64,000 nt of DNA, taken from assembly GCA_018675995.1 (NCBI GenBank), contig JABGWZ010000105.1:1-64000 (forward strand), written 5' to 3'. The notes beneath the pieces are model-generated. The model did no database searches, was not told the DNA's origin, and worked only from the letters and a program-made list of their open reading frames with translations. Source of the stretch: Opitutia bacterium. Its GTDB lineage: Bacteria > Verrucomicrobiota > Verrucomicrobiia > Opitutales > Seribacteraceae. This document shows, piece by piece, positions 19,300 to 27,856 of the stretch (its first letter is position 1; each line of letters begins with the position of its first letter). A program made the position numbers and the translations under genes.

Positions 19300-21858
19300 A
19301 TGAGTGATAATAAAAATTTATTATATTCGGGTAACATAACCGAGATTATGCAATCTGCTTACATCGATTATTCAATGTCCGTAATCGTAAGTAGGGCGTT
19401 GCCAGATGTTCGTGACGGATTCAAGCCAGTTCATCGTCGAGTATTGTATGCAATGCTACGTGAAGGGCTTCTTCATAATCGTGCCTATGATAAATGTGCT
19501 GGTGTTGTTGGTGAGGTTCTAAAAAACTATCATCCCCATGGAGACAGTTCAGTTTATGATACATTGGTGAGAATGGCGCAACCTTGGGTGATGCGTTATC
19601 CATTGGTTGATGGCCAAGGAAATTTTGGCTCCGTAGACGGTGATTCTGCCGCTGCTTATCGATATACGGAATGTAAGTTAACAAAAATCGCCGAGGAATT
19701 ATTGAAAGATATCGATGAGGATACAGTTGATTTCGCACCAAATTATAAAGAAAGCTCAACCGAACCGACTGTTTTACCATCATCATTACCTTCATTGTTA
19801 ATGAATGGTTCTTCTGGAATTGCAGTTGGGATGGCTACTAATATCCCACCGCATAATTTAGGTGAGCTGATTGATGCGTTTTGTCTGTTAATTGATGACC
19901 CGAATTGCTCCATAGATGATATTATGCAAGTTATTCCTGGCCCTGATTTCCCTACTGGTGGAATTATTGCCGGTAGAAGCGGTATAAAATCATACATGCA
20001 CACTGGTAGAGGAATTGTCCGGATGAGGGGCACCATTCTCACCGAAGATTTACCAAATGGAAAACAACAGTTAATTATTACTGAGATTCCTTACAATGCG
20101 AACCGAGCCACATTGGTTACCCGGATCGCTGAATTAGTTAAAGAAAAGATTTTAGATGGTGTTAGTGATCTAAGGGACGAATCAACTGAAACAACACGTA
20201 TTGTAGTTGAGCTTAAATTAGGTGAAATTGAAAGAGTTACAATCAATAAGCTTTTTAAATTAACAGCCCTTGAGAGTAGCTTTGGAGTCATTTTGTTGGC
20301 GTTGGATAAGCGAAAACCAAGGCAAATGAATATAAAGGAAGCTTTGGTATGCTATGTCGAACATCGAAGAGAAGTTACACTTAGAAGGACAAAGTTTAGG
20401 CTGAAAAAAGCAGAAGATCGAGCCCACATATTAGAAGGATATAAAATAGCTCAAGATAACTTGGATGAGTTCGTTCGAATTATTCGTGCATCTGCAAATC
20501 GTAACGAAGCAAAAGAAAATTTAGTTTCTAAATTTACACTTTCAGAACGACAGGTAAATGCTATTCTGGATTTACGATTGTACCAACTAACAGGTATGGA
20601 ACGTGAAAAAATTGAAGCTGAATACCAAGAACTGATGACCTTGATCAATGGATTTAGGGAAATTATTAATAATGAGCATGTTCTTTTGTCTGTTATAAAA
20701 GAAGAAATACTTGCTCTTCGTAGTCAATACGCTGACGAAAGAAAATGTACAATTACAGAATATGAAGGTGATGTGCGCATGGAAGATTTAATTCCAAATG
20801 ATGGTTGCGTAATTACAATTACTAAAAGTGGCTTTATAAAGAGAACTGGTGTAGAGGAATATAGATCTCAAAATCGAGGGGGAAAAGGTGTTATTGGAAG
20901 CGGTCAAAAAGAAGAAGATCCTGTTACCATTTTGCAAACTTGTAATGCTCATGATACGCTTATGTTTTTTATGAAAAACGGCCGTGTATATGTAGAAAAA
21001 GCATATGAAATTCCAGAAGGAAGTCGTACATCTAAAGGAAGAAACATTATTAATCTTTTAGAGATGCAAAAAACAGAAAAGGTGGCAGCTTTAATTTCTG
21101 TAGATTCATTTGAGTCTGAACAGTCTTTAGTATTATGCACCGAAAAAGGAGTAGTTAAAAAAACAAAAATTAATGCATACAAAAATCATCGAAAAGGTGG
21201 TTTGATCGGTATTAATGTTGACGAAGATGACAATTTGTTAAAAGCAATAAAAACCAATCAAGATGACCACATTTTGATTCTAACAAAAAATGGCAAAGGT
21301 CTACGATTCAGTTGCGACCAACTTAGGGATCAAGGCCGAGCCACTCGTGGTGTGCGCGGAATAAGATTAAAGGAAACAGATAAAGTAGATACATTTTTGG
21401 TTGTTGATGATAATAAACTTCTTCTAATTGCTGGTAAAAATGGGCTGGGTATTCGCACCAGGTTTAGTGCATTTTTACCTAATGGCGGTAAAAGTGATAC
21501 AGAAAGTATTGATGATGAAGTAACTCCAAGAAAGCGAGGTGGTCAGGGTGTTACCGCCATGAATACTAAATGCATAGTCGGAGCCCTAAGTGTCGATCCT
21601 GAAAGTGAAATACTTATGATAACTGCGAATGGACAGGCAATGAGGTGTCCGGTTAATAACATAAGAGAAACCAATCGAGGTTCTAAAGGTGTTAAATTAG
21701 TTAATTTGAATGAGAAAGATAAACTCATTGCTGTTTCTGAAGTGGTAGAGCTAAATGAAAGTGATAGTAATGAAAATACAGAGTTAGAATCTAAAATTTC
21801 CGGGATTGAGACGGATCAGGAAGCTGAAAAAACATTAGACGAACCTGCTATTGAGTAA
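19300..21858 (+). CDS. gyrA: DNA gyrase subunit A
   Basis: DNA-cutting subunit of gyrase. The 852-residue protein has the catalytic tyrosine Y122 (AAAYRYTE). The quinolone region HPHGDSSVYDT keeps S83 and D87, both in E. coli numbering without offset, so the sequence gives no sign of quinolone resistance. The GyrA box QNRGGKG marks it as gyrase rather than topoisomerase IV. The C-terminal beta-pinwheel is complete and ends in an acidic tail of about 35 residues. The last 11 bases overlap the convergent exonuclease gene. Confidence 0.98.
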   Translation: MSDNKNLLYSGNITEIMQSAYIDYSMSVIVSRALPDVRDGFKPVHRRVLYAMLREGLLHNRAYDKCAGVVGEVLKNYHPHGDSSVYDTLVRMAQPWVMRYPLVDGQGNFGSVDGDSAAAYRYTECKLTKIAEELLKDIDEDTVDFAPNYKESSTEPTVLPSSLPSLLMNGSSGIAVGMATNIPPHNLGELIDAFCLLIDDPNCSIDDIMQVIPGPDFPTGGIIAGRSGIKSYMHTGRGIVRMRGTILTEDLPNGKQQLIITEIPYNANRATLVTRIAELVKEKILDGVSDLRDESTETTRIVVELKLGEIERVTINKLFKLTALESSFGVILLALDKRKPRQMNIKEALVCYVEHRREVTLRRTKFRLKKAEDRAHILEGYKIAQDNLDEFVRIIRASANRNEAKENLVSKFTLSERQVNAILDLRLYQLTGMEREKIEAEYQELMTLINGFREIINNEHVLLSVIKEEILALRSQYADERKCTITEYEGDVRMEDLIPNDGCVITITKSGFIKRTGVEEYRSQNRGGKGVIGSGQKEEDPVTILQTCNAHDTLMFFMKNGRVYVEKAYEIPEGSRTSKGRNIINLLEMQKTEKVAALISVDSFESEQSLVLCTEKGVVKKTKINAYKNHRKGGLIGINVDEDDNLLKAIKTNQDDHILILTKNGKGLRFSCDQLRDQGRATRGVRGIRLKETDKVDTFLVVDDNKLLLIAGKNGLGIRTRFSAFLPNGGKSDTESIDDEVTPRKRGGQGVTAMNTKCIVGALSVDPESEILMITANGQAMRCPVNNIRETNRGSKGVKLVNLNEKDKLIAVSEVVELNESDSNENTELESKISGIETDQEAEKTLDEPAIE

Positions 21859-22345
21859 AGTTTTTAATATCTATTAAGTTATAAATTCTTTTGAACAAAA
21901 GAAATGCACATATTGCATCAAACAAAGCATGATGTTGTTTTGTTTTTTGTGTTTTACAATATTTCTTAGTTATTAATATTGATTCACTTTTTATGAAAAG
22001 CTCCTTTAAATTCTTTAGTTCATAATTCTTTAATTTTGGATATAAAGAATTATATACAATTTTAGTATCTAACCAAGGTCCCCATTCAAACTTTCCGAAT
22101 CGATTTATTTTTGTAGGAAACGGCAGATATTTTTTTAATAAATTTTTTTCGGTCTGGATATTGTGACTTATTATGAGGTCAATATCATTCGATAGTAAAT
22201 ATTGTAATTTATTTTTGCATTCGTTTTCATTTCTAATATTGAGATCAAAGAAATCAATAATTTTTGTGCCATTACTTAAAATAGCTCCGATCTCACGAAT
22301 TCCATTGTTCGTGGAACCTTCAAAGTCTAGTGTAAGGATTCTCAA
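21848..22345 (-). CDS. DEDDh-type 3'-5' exonuclease-like protein
   Basis: A 165-residue RNase H-fold protein resembling the DnaQ exonuclease group. Motif I is LDFEGS (D7, E9), motif II SHNIQTE (with E66 where the family has Asp), and motif III HHALFDA (H138/H139, D143). The start codon is TTG: a stop codon precedes it directly, and a later start would remove motif I. Its start is 10 bases from that of the divergent phosphatase. Likely acts on DNA or RNA ends; the role is unknown and the Asp-to-Glu change may lower activity. Confidence 0.7.
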   Translation of the reverse strand: MRILTLDFEGSTNNGIREIGAILSNGTKIIDFFDLNIRNENECKNKLQYLLSNDIDLIISHNIQTEKNLLKKYLPFPTKINRFGKFEWGPWLDTKIVYNSLYPKLKNYELKNLKELFIKSESILITKKYCKTQKTKQHHALFDAICAFLLFKRIYNLIDIKNFTQ

Positions 22346-22355
22346 TTAAAATATT

Positions 22356-23123
22356 ATGAAACCAACTTTTAATGAATTTGCTGATTTTGTTAGTACAACA
22401 ACAAGCATAACATCAAAATTAATTCAAGATTCATTTAACTCAGATAATCTTTCTGTTTCAAAAAAAAATGACGGTTCATTGCTTACAATTTCAGATACTA
22501 ATGTTGAAAATATAATAAGGGAAAAGATTGCAATAACTTTTCCGGTACACGGTTGTGTTGGGGAAGAATTAGAAGATATTAATATTAATCACAAATATTG
22601 CTGGATTATTGATCCGATAGACGGAACATTTAATTTTGTAAAAAATGTCCCCTTTTTTGGTACATTAATTGGTCTATTGGAGAATAAAATCCCAAAATAC
22701 GGGTCCTTGAGGTTGCCGATGATAGAAAATAAATTATTAACCGGTGATAATCAAAATGCCTTTTTAAATGATGTCGCTTTCAAAACCACTAAATTTGAAG
22801 GATGGAGTAATTCTTTAATATTAACGACCGACTTAAACAGGTTGGAGCGTTCTAGTTTAAATCACCAATTTCGAAAATTAGAAACATTAAATTCAACCTT
22901 TAGGACATGGGGCGATTGTTTTGGCTACTACCTTCTTTGTATTGGAAAAGCTGATGTTATGATCGACATTGAATTAAAACCATTTGATATTTTACCCTTG
23001 GTTCCAATTCTTAGGGGTTCCGGGATTGAAATTATAGATCTATCGCCAGATCAAAATTACTCATCGATTGTCGCTTGCAAACCCGAGGTTAAACCAGAGT
23101 TGGAAAGTATATTTGCTAAATAA
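22356..23123 (+). CDS. Inositol monophosphatase family phosphatase, HisN-like
   Basis: A 255-residue Mg-dependent phosphomonoesterase. Metal-site motifs are GEELED, WIIDPIDGTFNF and, near the C-terminus, KPFDILPLVPILRGSG. The last one resembles the histidinol-phosphatase branch (DIAALVPIVEEAG). That branch completes histidine synthesis, and hisDCBH lie in the same window, which makes HisN plausible. Inositol or fructose-1,6 phosphate cannot be excluded. The usual Trp before the last Asp is Phe. Its start lies 10 bases from the divergent exonuclease start. Confidence 0.78.
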   Translation: MKPTFNEFADFVSTTTSITSKLIQDSFNSDNLSVSKKNDGSLLTISDTNVENIIREKIAITFPVHGCVGEELEDININHKYCWIIDPIDGTFNFVKNVPFFGTLIGLLENKIPKYGSLRLPMIENKLLTGDNQNAFLNDVAFKTTKFEGWSNSLILTTDLNRLERSSLNHQFRKLETLNSTFRTWGDCFGYYLLCIGKADVMIDIELKPFDILPLVPILRGSGIEIIDLSPDQNYSSIVACKPEVKPELESIFAK

Positions 23124-23125
23124 AG

Positions 23126-23201
<76 letters not shown>

Positions 23202-23299
23202 AATAATTTTTAAGTTAATAAATTTAAATTTAAGAATCAAGATTATTATAACCAGACCAATGTTTTAGAAAGATAAAATAAATATGTTAATGTTTTTAT

Positions 23300-23327
23300 T
23301 TGACAAAAGGATCGATGATATTACTTT
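23300..23327 (+). promoter_or_regulatory. Possible promoter of tRNA-Thr and tuf
   Basis: A perfect -35 TTGACA followed after 16 bases by TACTTT. Transcription would begin about 20 bases before tRNA-Thr. The -10 is a weak match, so the call rests mostly on the -35 and on position. Confidence 0.35.
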
Positions 23328-23356
23328 ATTCACTTTTCAATAACTCCATGCCCCCC

Positions 23357-23432
<76 letters not shown>

Positions 23433-23458
23433 CATAAATTCAAAATTAGTCAAAACAA

Positions 23459-24658
23459 ATGGCAAAAGAACAGTTCCAGCGTACAAAACCTCATGTTAAC
23501 GTAGGTACCATTGGTCATGTTGATCACGGTAAAACAACACTCACGACAGCAATATTGCATGCACAAGCAAGACAAGGTCTTGCTGAAGTAAAAACTTATG
23601 CTGATATTGCAAAGGGTGGTACAGTTCGAGATGCATCCAAAATTGTTACCATTGCGGTTTCTCATGTCGAATATGAGTCAGCTTCACGCCACTACGCTCA
23701 TGTTGATTGTCCCGGTCACGCCGACTTTGTTAAAAACATGATAACTGGTGCAGCACAAATGGATGGTGCTATTTTAGTTGTTGATGCAACAACCGGACCC
23801 ATGCCCCAAACACGGGAACACATTTTATTAGCCCGCCAAGTTGATGTTCCAAACTTGGTTGTTTTCTTAAACAAGTGTGACTTAATGTCCGGCGATGATG
23901 AAGAACTTCTTGAGTTGGTTGACATGGAAATTCGAGATTTGTTGAGTAAGTATGAATTCGATGGTGATAACGCTCAAATTATCCGTGGCTCTGCTACAAA
24001 AGCACTTGAAGATGATGAAAGTGAATTGGGCTTAGGGTCGATTCAAAAACTTATGGATGCGATTGATTCTGAAGTCGCTGAACCAGTTCGCGATGTTGAC
24101 AAACCATTGTTAATGGCGGTTGAAGATGTTTTCACCATTACTGGTCGTGGTACTGTTGCTACTGGCAGAATCGAGCGTGGAATGATCAAGGTAGGCGAAG
24201 AAATTGAGATTGTTGGACTCGGTGAATCTATGAAAACAACCTGCACAGGAGTAGAAATGTTCCGTAAAGAGTTAGGACAAGGACAAGCTGGAGACAATGT
24301 CGGCATCTTGTTGCGTGGTGTTGAAAAGGCTGACATCCAAAGAGGACATGTTATTGCTGCTCCTGGAAGCATTAAACCACATACTAAAGCTAAAGCTCAA
24401 ATTTATGTTTTGAATAAAGATGAAGGTGGTAGACATACACCTTTCTTTAAAGGTTACCGACCACAATTCTTCTTTGGTACTGCTGATGTAACGGGTATTG
24501 TTCAACTACCTGAAGGTGTCGAAATGGTTATGCCAGGAGATAACTTAGGTGTTGAAATAGAGTTACAGAAATCCATTGCTATGGAGCCCGGTCAAAGGTT
24601 TGCAATACGTGAAGGAGGCAAAACTATTGGAGCGGGTAACATTACCGAAATATCATAA
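23459..24658 (+). CDS. tuf: Translation elongation factor Tu
   Basis: Brings aminoacyl-tRNA to the ribosome using GTP. The 399-residue protein has the P-loop GHVDHGKT (19-26), DCPGHADF, and NKCD for guanine. Both beta-barrel domains are complete. It lies between tRNA-Thr and tRNA-Trp and before secE-nusG, not at the end of the str cluster. It is the only tuf in the window. Confidence 0.98.
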   Translation: MAKEQFQRTKPHVNVGTIGHVDHGKTTLTTAILHAQARQGLAEVKTYADIAKGGTVRDASKIVTIAVSHVEYESASRHYAHVDCPGHADFVKNMITGAAQMDGAILVVDATTGPMPQTREHILLARQVDVPNLVVFLNKCDLMSGDDEELLELVDMEIRDLLSKYEFDGDNAQIIRGSATKALEDDESELGLGSIQKLMDAIDSEVAEPVRDVDKPLLMAVEDVFTITGRGTVATGRIERGMIKVGEEIEIVGLGESMKTTCTGVEMFRKELGQGQAGDNVGILLRGVEKADIQRGHVIAAPGSIKPHTKAKAQIYVLNKDEGGRHTPFFKGYRPQFFFGTADVTGIVQLPEGVEMVMPGDNLGVEIELQKSIAMEPGQRFAIREGGKTIGAGNITEIS

Positions 24659-24689
24659 TTTTTTTCGATCCCCTCAGCACTTTACTTTT

Positions 24690-24765
24690 GGGAGAATAGC
24701 TCAATTGGTAGAGCACCGGTCTCCAAAACCGTAGGCTGTGGGTTCGAGTCCCTCTTCTCCCGCCA
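24690..24765 (+). tRNA. tRNA-Trp (anticodon CCA)
   Basis: Complete cloverleaf: acceptor GGGAGAA/TTCTCCC, anticodon loop CTCCAAA, T loop TTCGAGT, discriminator G and encoded CCA. Lies between tuf and secE, the position it has in many bacteria. Confidence 0.97.
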
Positions 24766-24781
24766 TTACTTTTTAATTAAT

Positions 24782-24988
24782 TTGAACCCATTCAAAAAAG
24801 TCAGATCCTTTTACAAGGAAACACTAGCTGAACTTGCAAAGGCAAGTTGGCCTAGTCTTGGTGAGCTTCGCGAATCTACTGTTGTTGTTGTTTTGGGAGT
24901 TGTTATCCTAGGCTTTTTTATATCAATTTCAGATTTTTCATTGTCAAACTGGGTGGAGTTTATAACACAAACACTTCGTTCCAGCTAA
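24782..24988 (+). CDS. secE: Preprotein translocase subunit SecE
   Basis: Small inner membrane subunit that clamps SecY. The 68-residue product has the amphipathic start (VRSFYKETLAELAKASWP) typical of single-span SecE and one membrane helix (about residues 33-50). The start codon is TTG, with no Shine-Dalgarno site. No ATG is available in this frame before the conserved segment. Placed between tRNA-Trp and nusG as in most bacteria. No rpmG (L33) precedes it. Confidence 0.93.
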   Translation: MNPFKKVRSFYKETLAELAKASWPSLGELRESTVVVVLGVVILGFFISISDFSLSNWVEFITQTLRSS

Positions 24989-24999
24989 GCCCTTAAATT

Positions 25000-25578
25000 A
25001 TGAGTGAAACTCTAATACCTGGCATGAGATGGTACGCAGTTCAATGCTTGTCAAATCACGAAGATAAAGTGCGAAGATATTTGACGAAGTACAAAGAAGA
25101 AGATGAATCTTTCGCAAAAGATTTAAATGAAATTTTGGTTCCAATCGAAACGGTTTCAGAAGTAAAAAATGGCAAAAAGAAGCAAAGAGACCGTAAATTT
25201 TACCCTGGGTATGTTTTCGTTGAAATGAAACTTTATGACGATCATGGCTCACTAAAAAAAGAACCATGGTATAAGGTCAAAGATACAGACGGGGTCATAA
25301 ATTTTATTGGTCGTGAATCCCCTACGCCATTAAGGGAAGATGAAATTGCGCGGATATTAAACCAAGTTAATGAGGCAAAAGGAAAAGAAGTCCCCAAAGT
25401 CCAGTTTTCGAATGGCGAGGTGGTTAAAATTCTCGATGGTCCGTTCTTGAATTTAACTGGGGAAATAGAAGAAATTGATCCAGGTAAAGGAAGCTTGAAG
25501 GTCTCCGTATCTATATTCGGTAGGTTTACACCAGTTGAACTTGAATTTTGGCAGGTTGAAAAAGCTGACCAAGAATAA
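25000..25578 (+). CDS. nusG: Transcription termination/antitermination protein NusG
   Basis: Binds RNA polymerase and couples it to ribosomes or Rho. The 192-residue protein has the NGN domain ([18 protein letters not shown], then [10 protein letters not shown]) and a C-terminal KOW domain ([19 protein letters not shown]). The NGN domain carries a short basic insert ([11 protein letters not shown]). Lies directly before the L11 gene. Confidence 0.97.
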   Translation: MSETLIPGMRWYAVQCLSNHEDKVRRYLTKYKEEDESFAKDLNEILVPIETVSEVKNGKKKQRDRKFYPGYVFVEMKLYDDHGSLKKEPWYKVKDTDGVINFIGRESPTPLREDEIARILNQVNEAKGKEVPKVQFSNGEVVKILDGPFLNLTGEIEEIDPGKGSLKVSVSIFGRFTPVELEFWQVEKADQE

Positions 25579-25586
25579 CATTTATT

Positions 25587-26012
25587 ATGTCTAAAAAAGC
25601 TGTTGGTCTCATAAAATTACAACTACCCGCAGGTGCAGCCAATCCGGCTCCACCCGTTGGTCCAGCATTGGGTGCGCAGGGCGTAAACATTATGGGCTTT
25701 TGTAAAGAATTTAATGCAAAAACAAAAGACCAATCTGGTTTAATTTTACCTGTTGTCATAACTGTTTACGCAGATAAATCTTTTAGTTTTATTTTAAAGT
25801 CCCCCCCTGCTTCTGTTTTGCTTAAAAAAGCTGCAGGCCTTGCTAAAGGCTCTGGTGTTCCCAATAGAGACAAAGTTGGCAAAGTTACGATGGATCAAAT
25901 TAAAGAAATCGTTAAAACAAAACAGAACGACCTTAATGCTAGTAATGAGGATGCTGCTTGCAGGATTATCGAAGGAACAGCCCGAAGCATGGGCATAGAA
26001 GTATCTAAATAA
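25587..26012 (+). CDS. rplK: 50S ribosomal protein L11
   Basis: Part of the GTPase-associated centre on 23S rRNA. The 141-residue length is standard, with the N-terminal Pro-rich motif [15 protein letters not shown] and the C-terminal rRNA-binding domain. Start ATG follows TTATT without a Shine-Dalgarno site. First of the rplKAJL group. Confidence 0.98.
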   Translation: MSKKAVGLIKLQLPAGAANPAPPVGPALGAQGVNIMGFCKEFNAKTKDQSGLILPVVITVYADKSFSFILKSPPASVLLKKAAGLAKGSGVPNRDKVGKVTMDQIKEIVKTKQNDLNASNEDAACRIIEGTARSMGIEVSK

Positions 26013-26021
26013 TTTTAACAA

Positions 26022-26714
26022 ATGAAACCTCGAAGTAAAAAATACCGTAAATCATTGGAGTCCGTTGTCTCTGACGAATCATCATCATTGTCAGACGCTT
26101 TTCAAAAATTATCGAAATTTGAGAAAGTAAATTTTGATGAAACGGTAGAAGTTTCTTGCTCCATGGGTGTTGACCCAAAACAAAGTTCTCAAGGCGTTAG
26201 GGGAACAGTCAATTTGCCGCATGGTAGTGGTAGGGATGTAAGGGTTATTGTTTTTACTGATAATTCTGACGATGCTATAGCAGCTGGAGCGGATCATGCC
26301 GGTTTGGATGATTTAATTTCTAAGGTCAAGGATGGGTGGATGGATTTCGATGTGGCTATATCAACTACAGACGCAATGAAAAGTGTACGTAGTATTGCTC
26401 GTGTTCTTGGCCCTCGCGGATTAATGCCAACCCCTAAGGCTGGAACGGTTACGGATAATATCGCAGACGCGATCCAATTAGTTAAAGCAGGTCGTGTTGA
26501 ATTCAAAATGGATAAAACTGGAGCACTAGCTGTCGTAGTCGGAAAGAGATCTTTCGCAAATGAGCAATTGGAGGAAAACACTGTTGCAGCTTTAAGTGCA
26601 ATTTCAGAGTCAAGGCCTGATGGTTTTAAAGGTAAGTTTGTTAAAACCGTTTTTGTGAGCAGCTCTATGAGCCCAAGCGTCAAAATTAACACTTCGCTTG
26701 TTAACATTAATTAA
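26022..26714 (+). CDS. rplA: 50S ribosomal protein L1
   Basis: Forms the mobile L1 stalk of the ribosome and in many bacteria represses the L11-L1 mRNA. The 230-residue protein has the signature GPRGLMPTPKAGTVT and an N-terminal segment that continues into the two-domain fold. A candidate L1-binding leader before rplK was not apparent. Ends 10 bases before L10. Confidence 0.98.
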   Translation: MKPRSKKYRKSLESVVSDESSSLSDAFQKLSKFEKVNFDETVEVSCSMGVDPKQSSQGVRGTVNLPHGSGRDVRVIVFTDNSDDAIAAGADHAGLDDLISKVKDGWMDFDVAISTTDAMKSVRSIARVLGPRGLMPTPKAGTVTDNIADAIQLVKAGRVEFKMDKTGALAVVVGKRSFANEQLEENTVAALSAISESRPDGFKGKFVKTVFVSSSMSPSVKINTSLVNIN

Positions 26715-26724
26715 AATTTTATTT

Positions 26725-27234
26725 ATGAGACCTGAAAAATCATACCTCGTTAAAGAAGCATCTGAATATCTATCACGTTCTAATTATTTTTTTCTTACAG
26801 ATTACAAAGGCATAGATTCAGCTGAAACAAACGAATTAAGAAAGAGACTTTCAGAAAGAGGAGCAGAGTTTCATGTTATCAAAAATAGCTCTTTGAGCAT
26901 TGCTGCCAAAGAAAAAAATCTACCGGATTTTTCCGATTATCTTGTTGGTCACACTGCTATAGTTACTGGTGGAGATGATGTATCCGGTGTAGCGAAGACC
27001 CTTACTACTTTCAATAAAGAATCTAAAAAAGTTTCCGTCAAAGCAGGTAGTCTTGATGATCGTGTGTTAACTCCAGAAGAAGTTAAAATTTTATCAAACT
27101 TACCTAGCTTAGAAATATTACAGTCTAAATTGCTTTCTTTACTCAATACACCCGCAACACAAGTAGTTTCAGTTCTTAGTGCACCCGCACGGTCTCTAGC
27201 GACTGTTATTCAAGCAAAAGCGGACAAATCATAA
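26725..27234 (+). CDS. rplJ: 50S ribosomal protein L10
   Basis: Base of the L7/L12 stalk. I chose the ATG that gives MRPEKSYLVKEA (169 residues) over one 9 codons earlier that would overlap L1 by 17 bases and add residues not in the family. It has the rRNA-binding N-domain (YFFLTDYKGIDSAE) and a C-terminal helix (LLSLLNTPATQVVSVLSAPARSLA in two halves) that binds L12 dimers. Confidence 0.96.
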   Translation: MRPEKSYLVKEASEYLSRSNYFFLTDYKGIDSAETNELRKRLSERGAEFHVIKNSSLSIAAKEKNLPDFSDYLVGHTAIVTGGDDVSGVAKTLTTFNKESKKVSVKAGSLDDRVLTPEEVKILSNLPSLEILQSKLLSLLNTPATQVVSVLSAPARSLATVIQAKADKS

Positions 27235-27362
27235 AATCTAAATTTTCTGGGTACTCTACCCGAAATCACAAACAATAATCCACCCACCTAGAAGAAATTA
27301 GGGTTTCACCCTTAAACACCTATAGGTACTAATAATATTCAGGACAGGAGGTATAAATTAAC
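27235..27362 (+). promoter_or_regulatory. Leader between rplJ and rplL with hairpins and strong Shine-Dalgarno
   Basis: A 128-base spacer, long for this cluster. It holds a GGGTA-CTC-TACCC hairpin (27249-27261), a weaker AGGG/CCCT hairpin (27300-27312), a perfect palindrome ACCTATAGGT (27318-27327), and the strong Shine-Dalgarno AGGAGGT about 8 bases before the start codon. It may raise L7/L12 output above L10, as the stalk needs several copies per ribosome. Confidence 0.5.
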
Positions 27363-27749
27363 ATGTCAGATATAACCAAAGACCAAGTTATCGATTGGCT
27401 TAGCAACCAGTCAGTCATTGAGACAGCAGATCTCGTAAAACAACTCGAAGAAAAATGGGGAGTAAGTGCAGCAGCACCAGTTGCCGCCGTCGCCGCCGCC
27501 CCAGCAGGAGACGCAGGAGCAGCATCTGCTGAAGAAAAAAGTGAATTCGATGTTGTACTCGTTGAATTTGGAGGTAATAAGATTGCCGTAATTAAAGAAG
27601 TTCGAGCAATTACAGGCCTTGGCCTTAAAGAAGCAAAAGAGCTTGTTGAAGGTGCACCTAAGCCCGTTAAGGAAGGTGTTTCAAAAGATGAAGCAGCTGA
27701 AGTTGGCAAGAAACTTGAAGCAGCTGGAGCAAAAGTAGAAATTAAATAA
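27363..27749 (+). CDS. rplL: 50S ribosomal protein L7/L12
   Basis: Stalk protein that recruits translation GTPases, present in several copies per ribosome. The 128 residues have an N-terminal dimerisation domain, an Ala-rich hinge (about residues 38-55) and the C-terminal domain with [17 protein letters not shown]. One of the few genes in the cluster with a strong Shine-Dalgarno site, matching its need for high output. Confidence 0.98.
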   Translation: MSDITKDQVIDWLSNQSVIETADLVKQLEEKWGVSAAAPVAAVAAAPAGDAGAASAEEKSEFDVVLVEFGGNKIAVIKEVRAITGLGLKEAKELVEGAPKPVKEGVSKDEAAEVGKKLEAAGAKVEIK

Positions 27750-27783
27750 TGCACCCTCACCCCTCTTTAAATTTATAGCAACG

Positions 27784-27819
27784 AGCCGTATGGTTGTTTG
27801 TCAACCTGCGGCTTTTTTT
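27784..27819 (+). terminator. Intrinsic terminator/attenuator between rplL and rpoB
   Basis: Stem AGCCG/CGGCT continued by GGTTG/CAACC with small internal mismatches, followed by a run of seven T. It resembles the partial terminator known between rplL and rpoB in E. coli, which lowers polymerase transcription relative to ribosomal proteins. Some read-through is expected since no promoter is evident before rpoB. Confidence 0.75.
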
Positions 27820-27856
27820 GTTTCGTACCCTATCATAACAGTTAAAATATCTCACA

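Noticed and set aside
27363-27749. Minus-strand Ser/Ala-rich protein over rplL
   Set aside because: It is the antisense of the Ala-rich hinge of L7/L12 and has no start context or motif.
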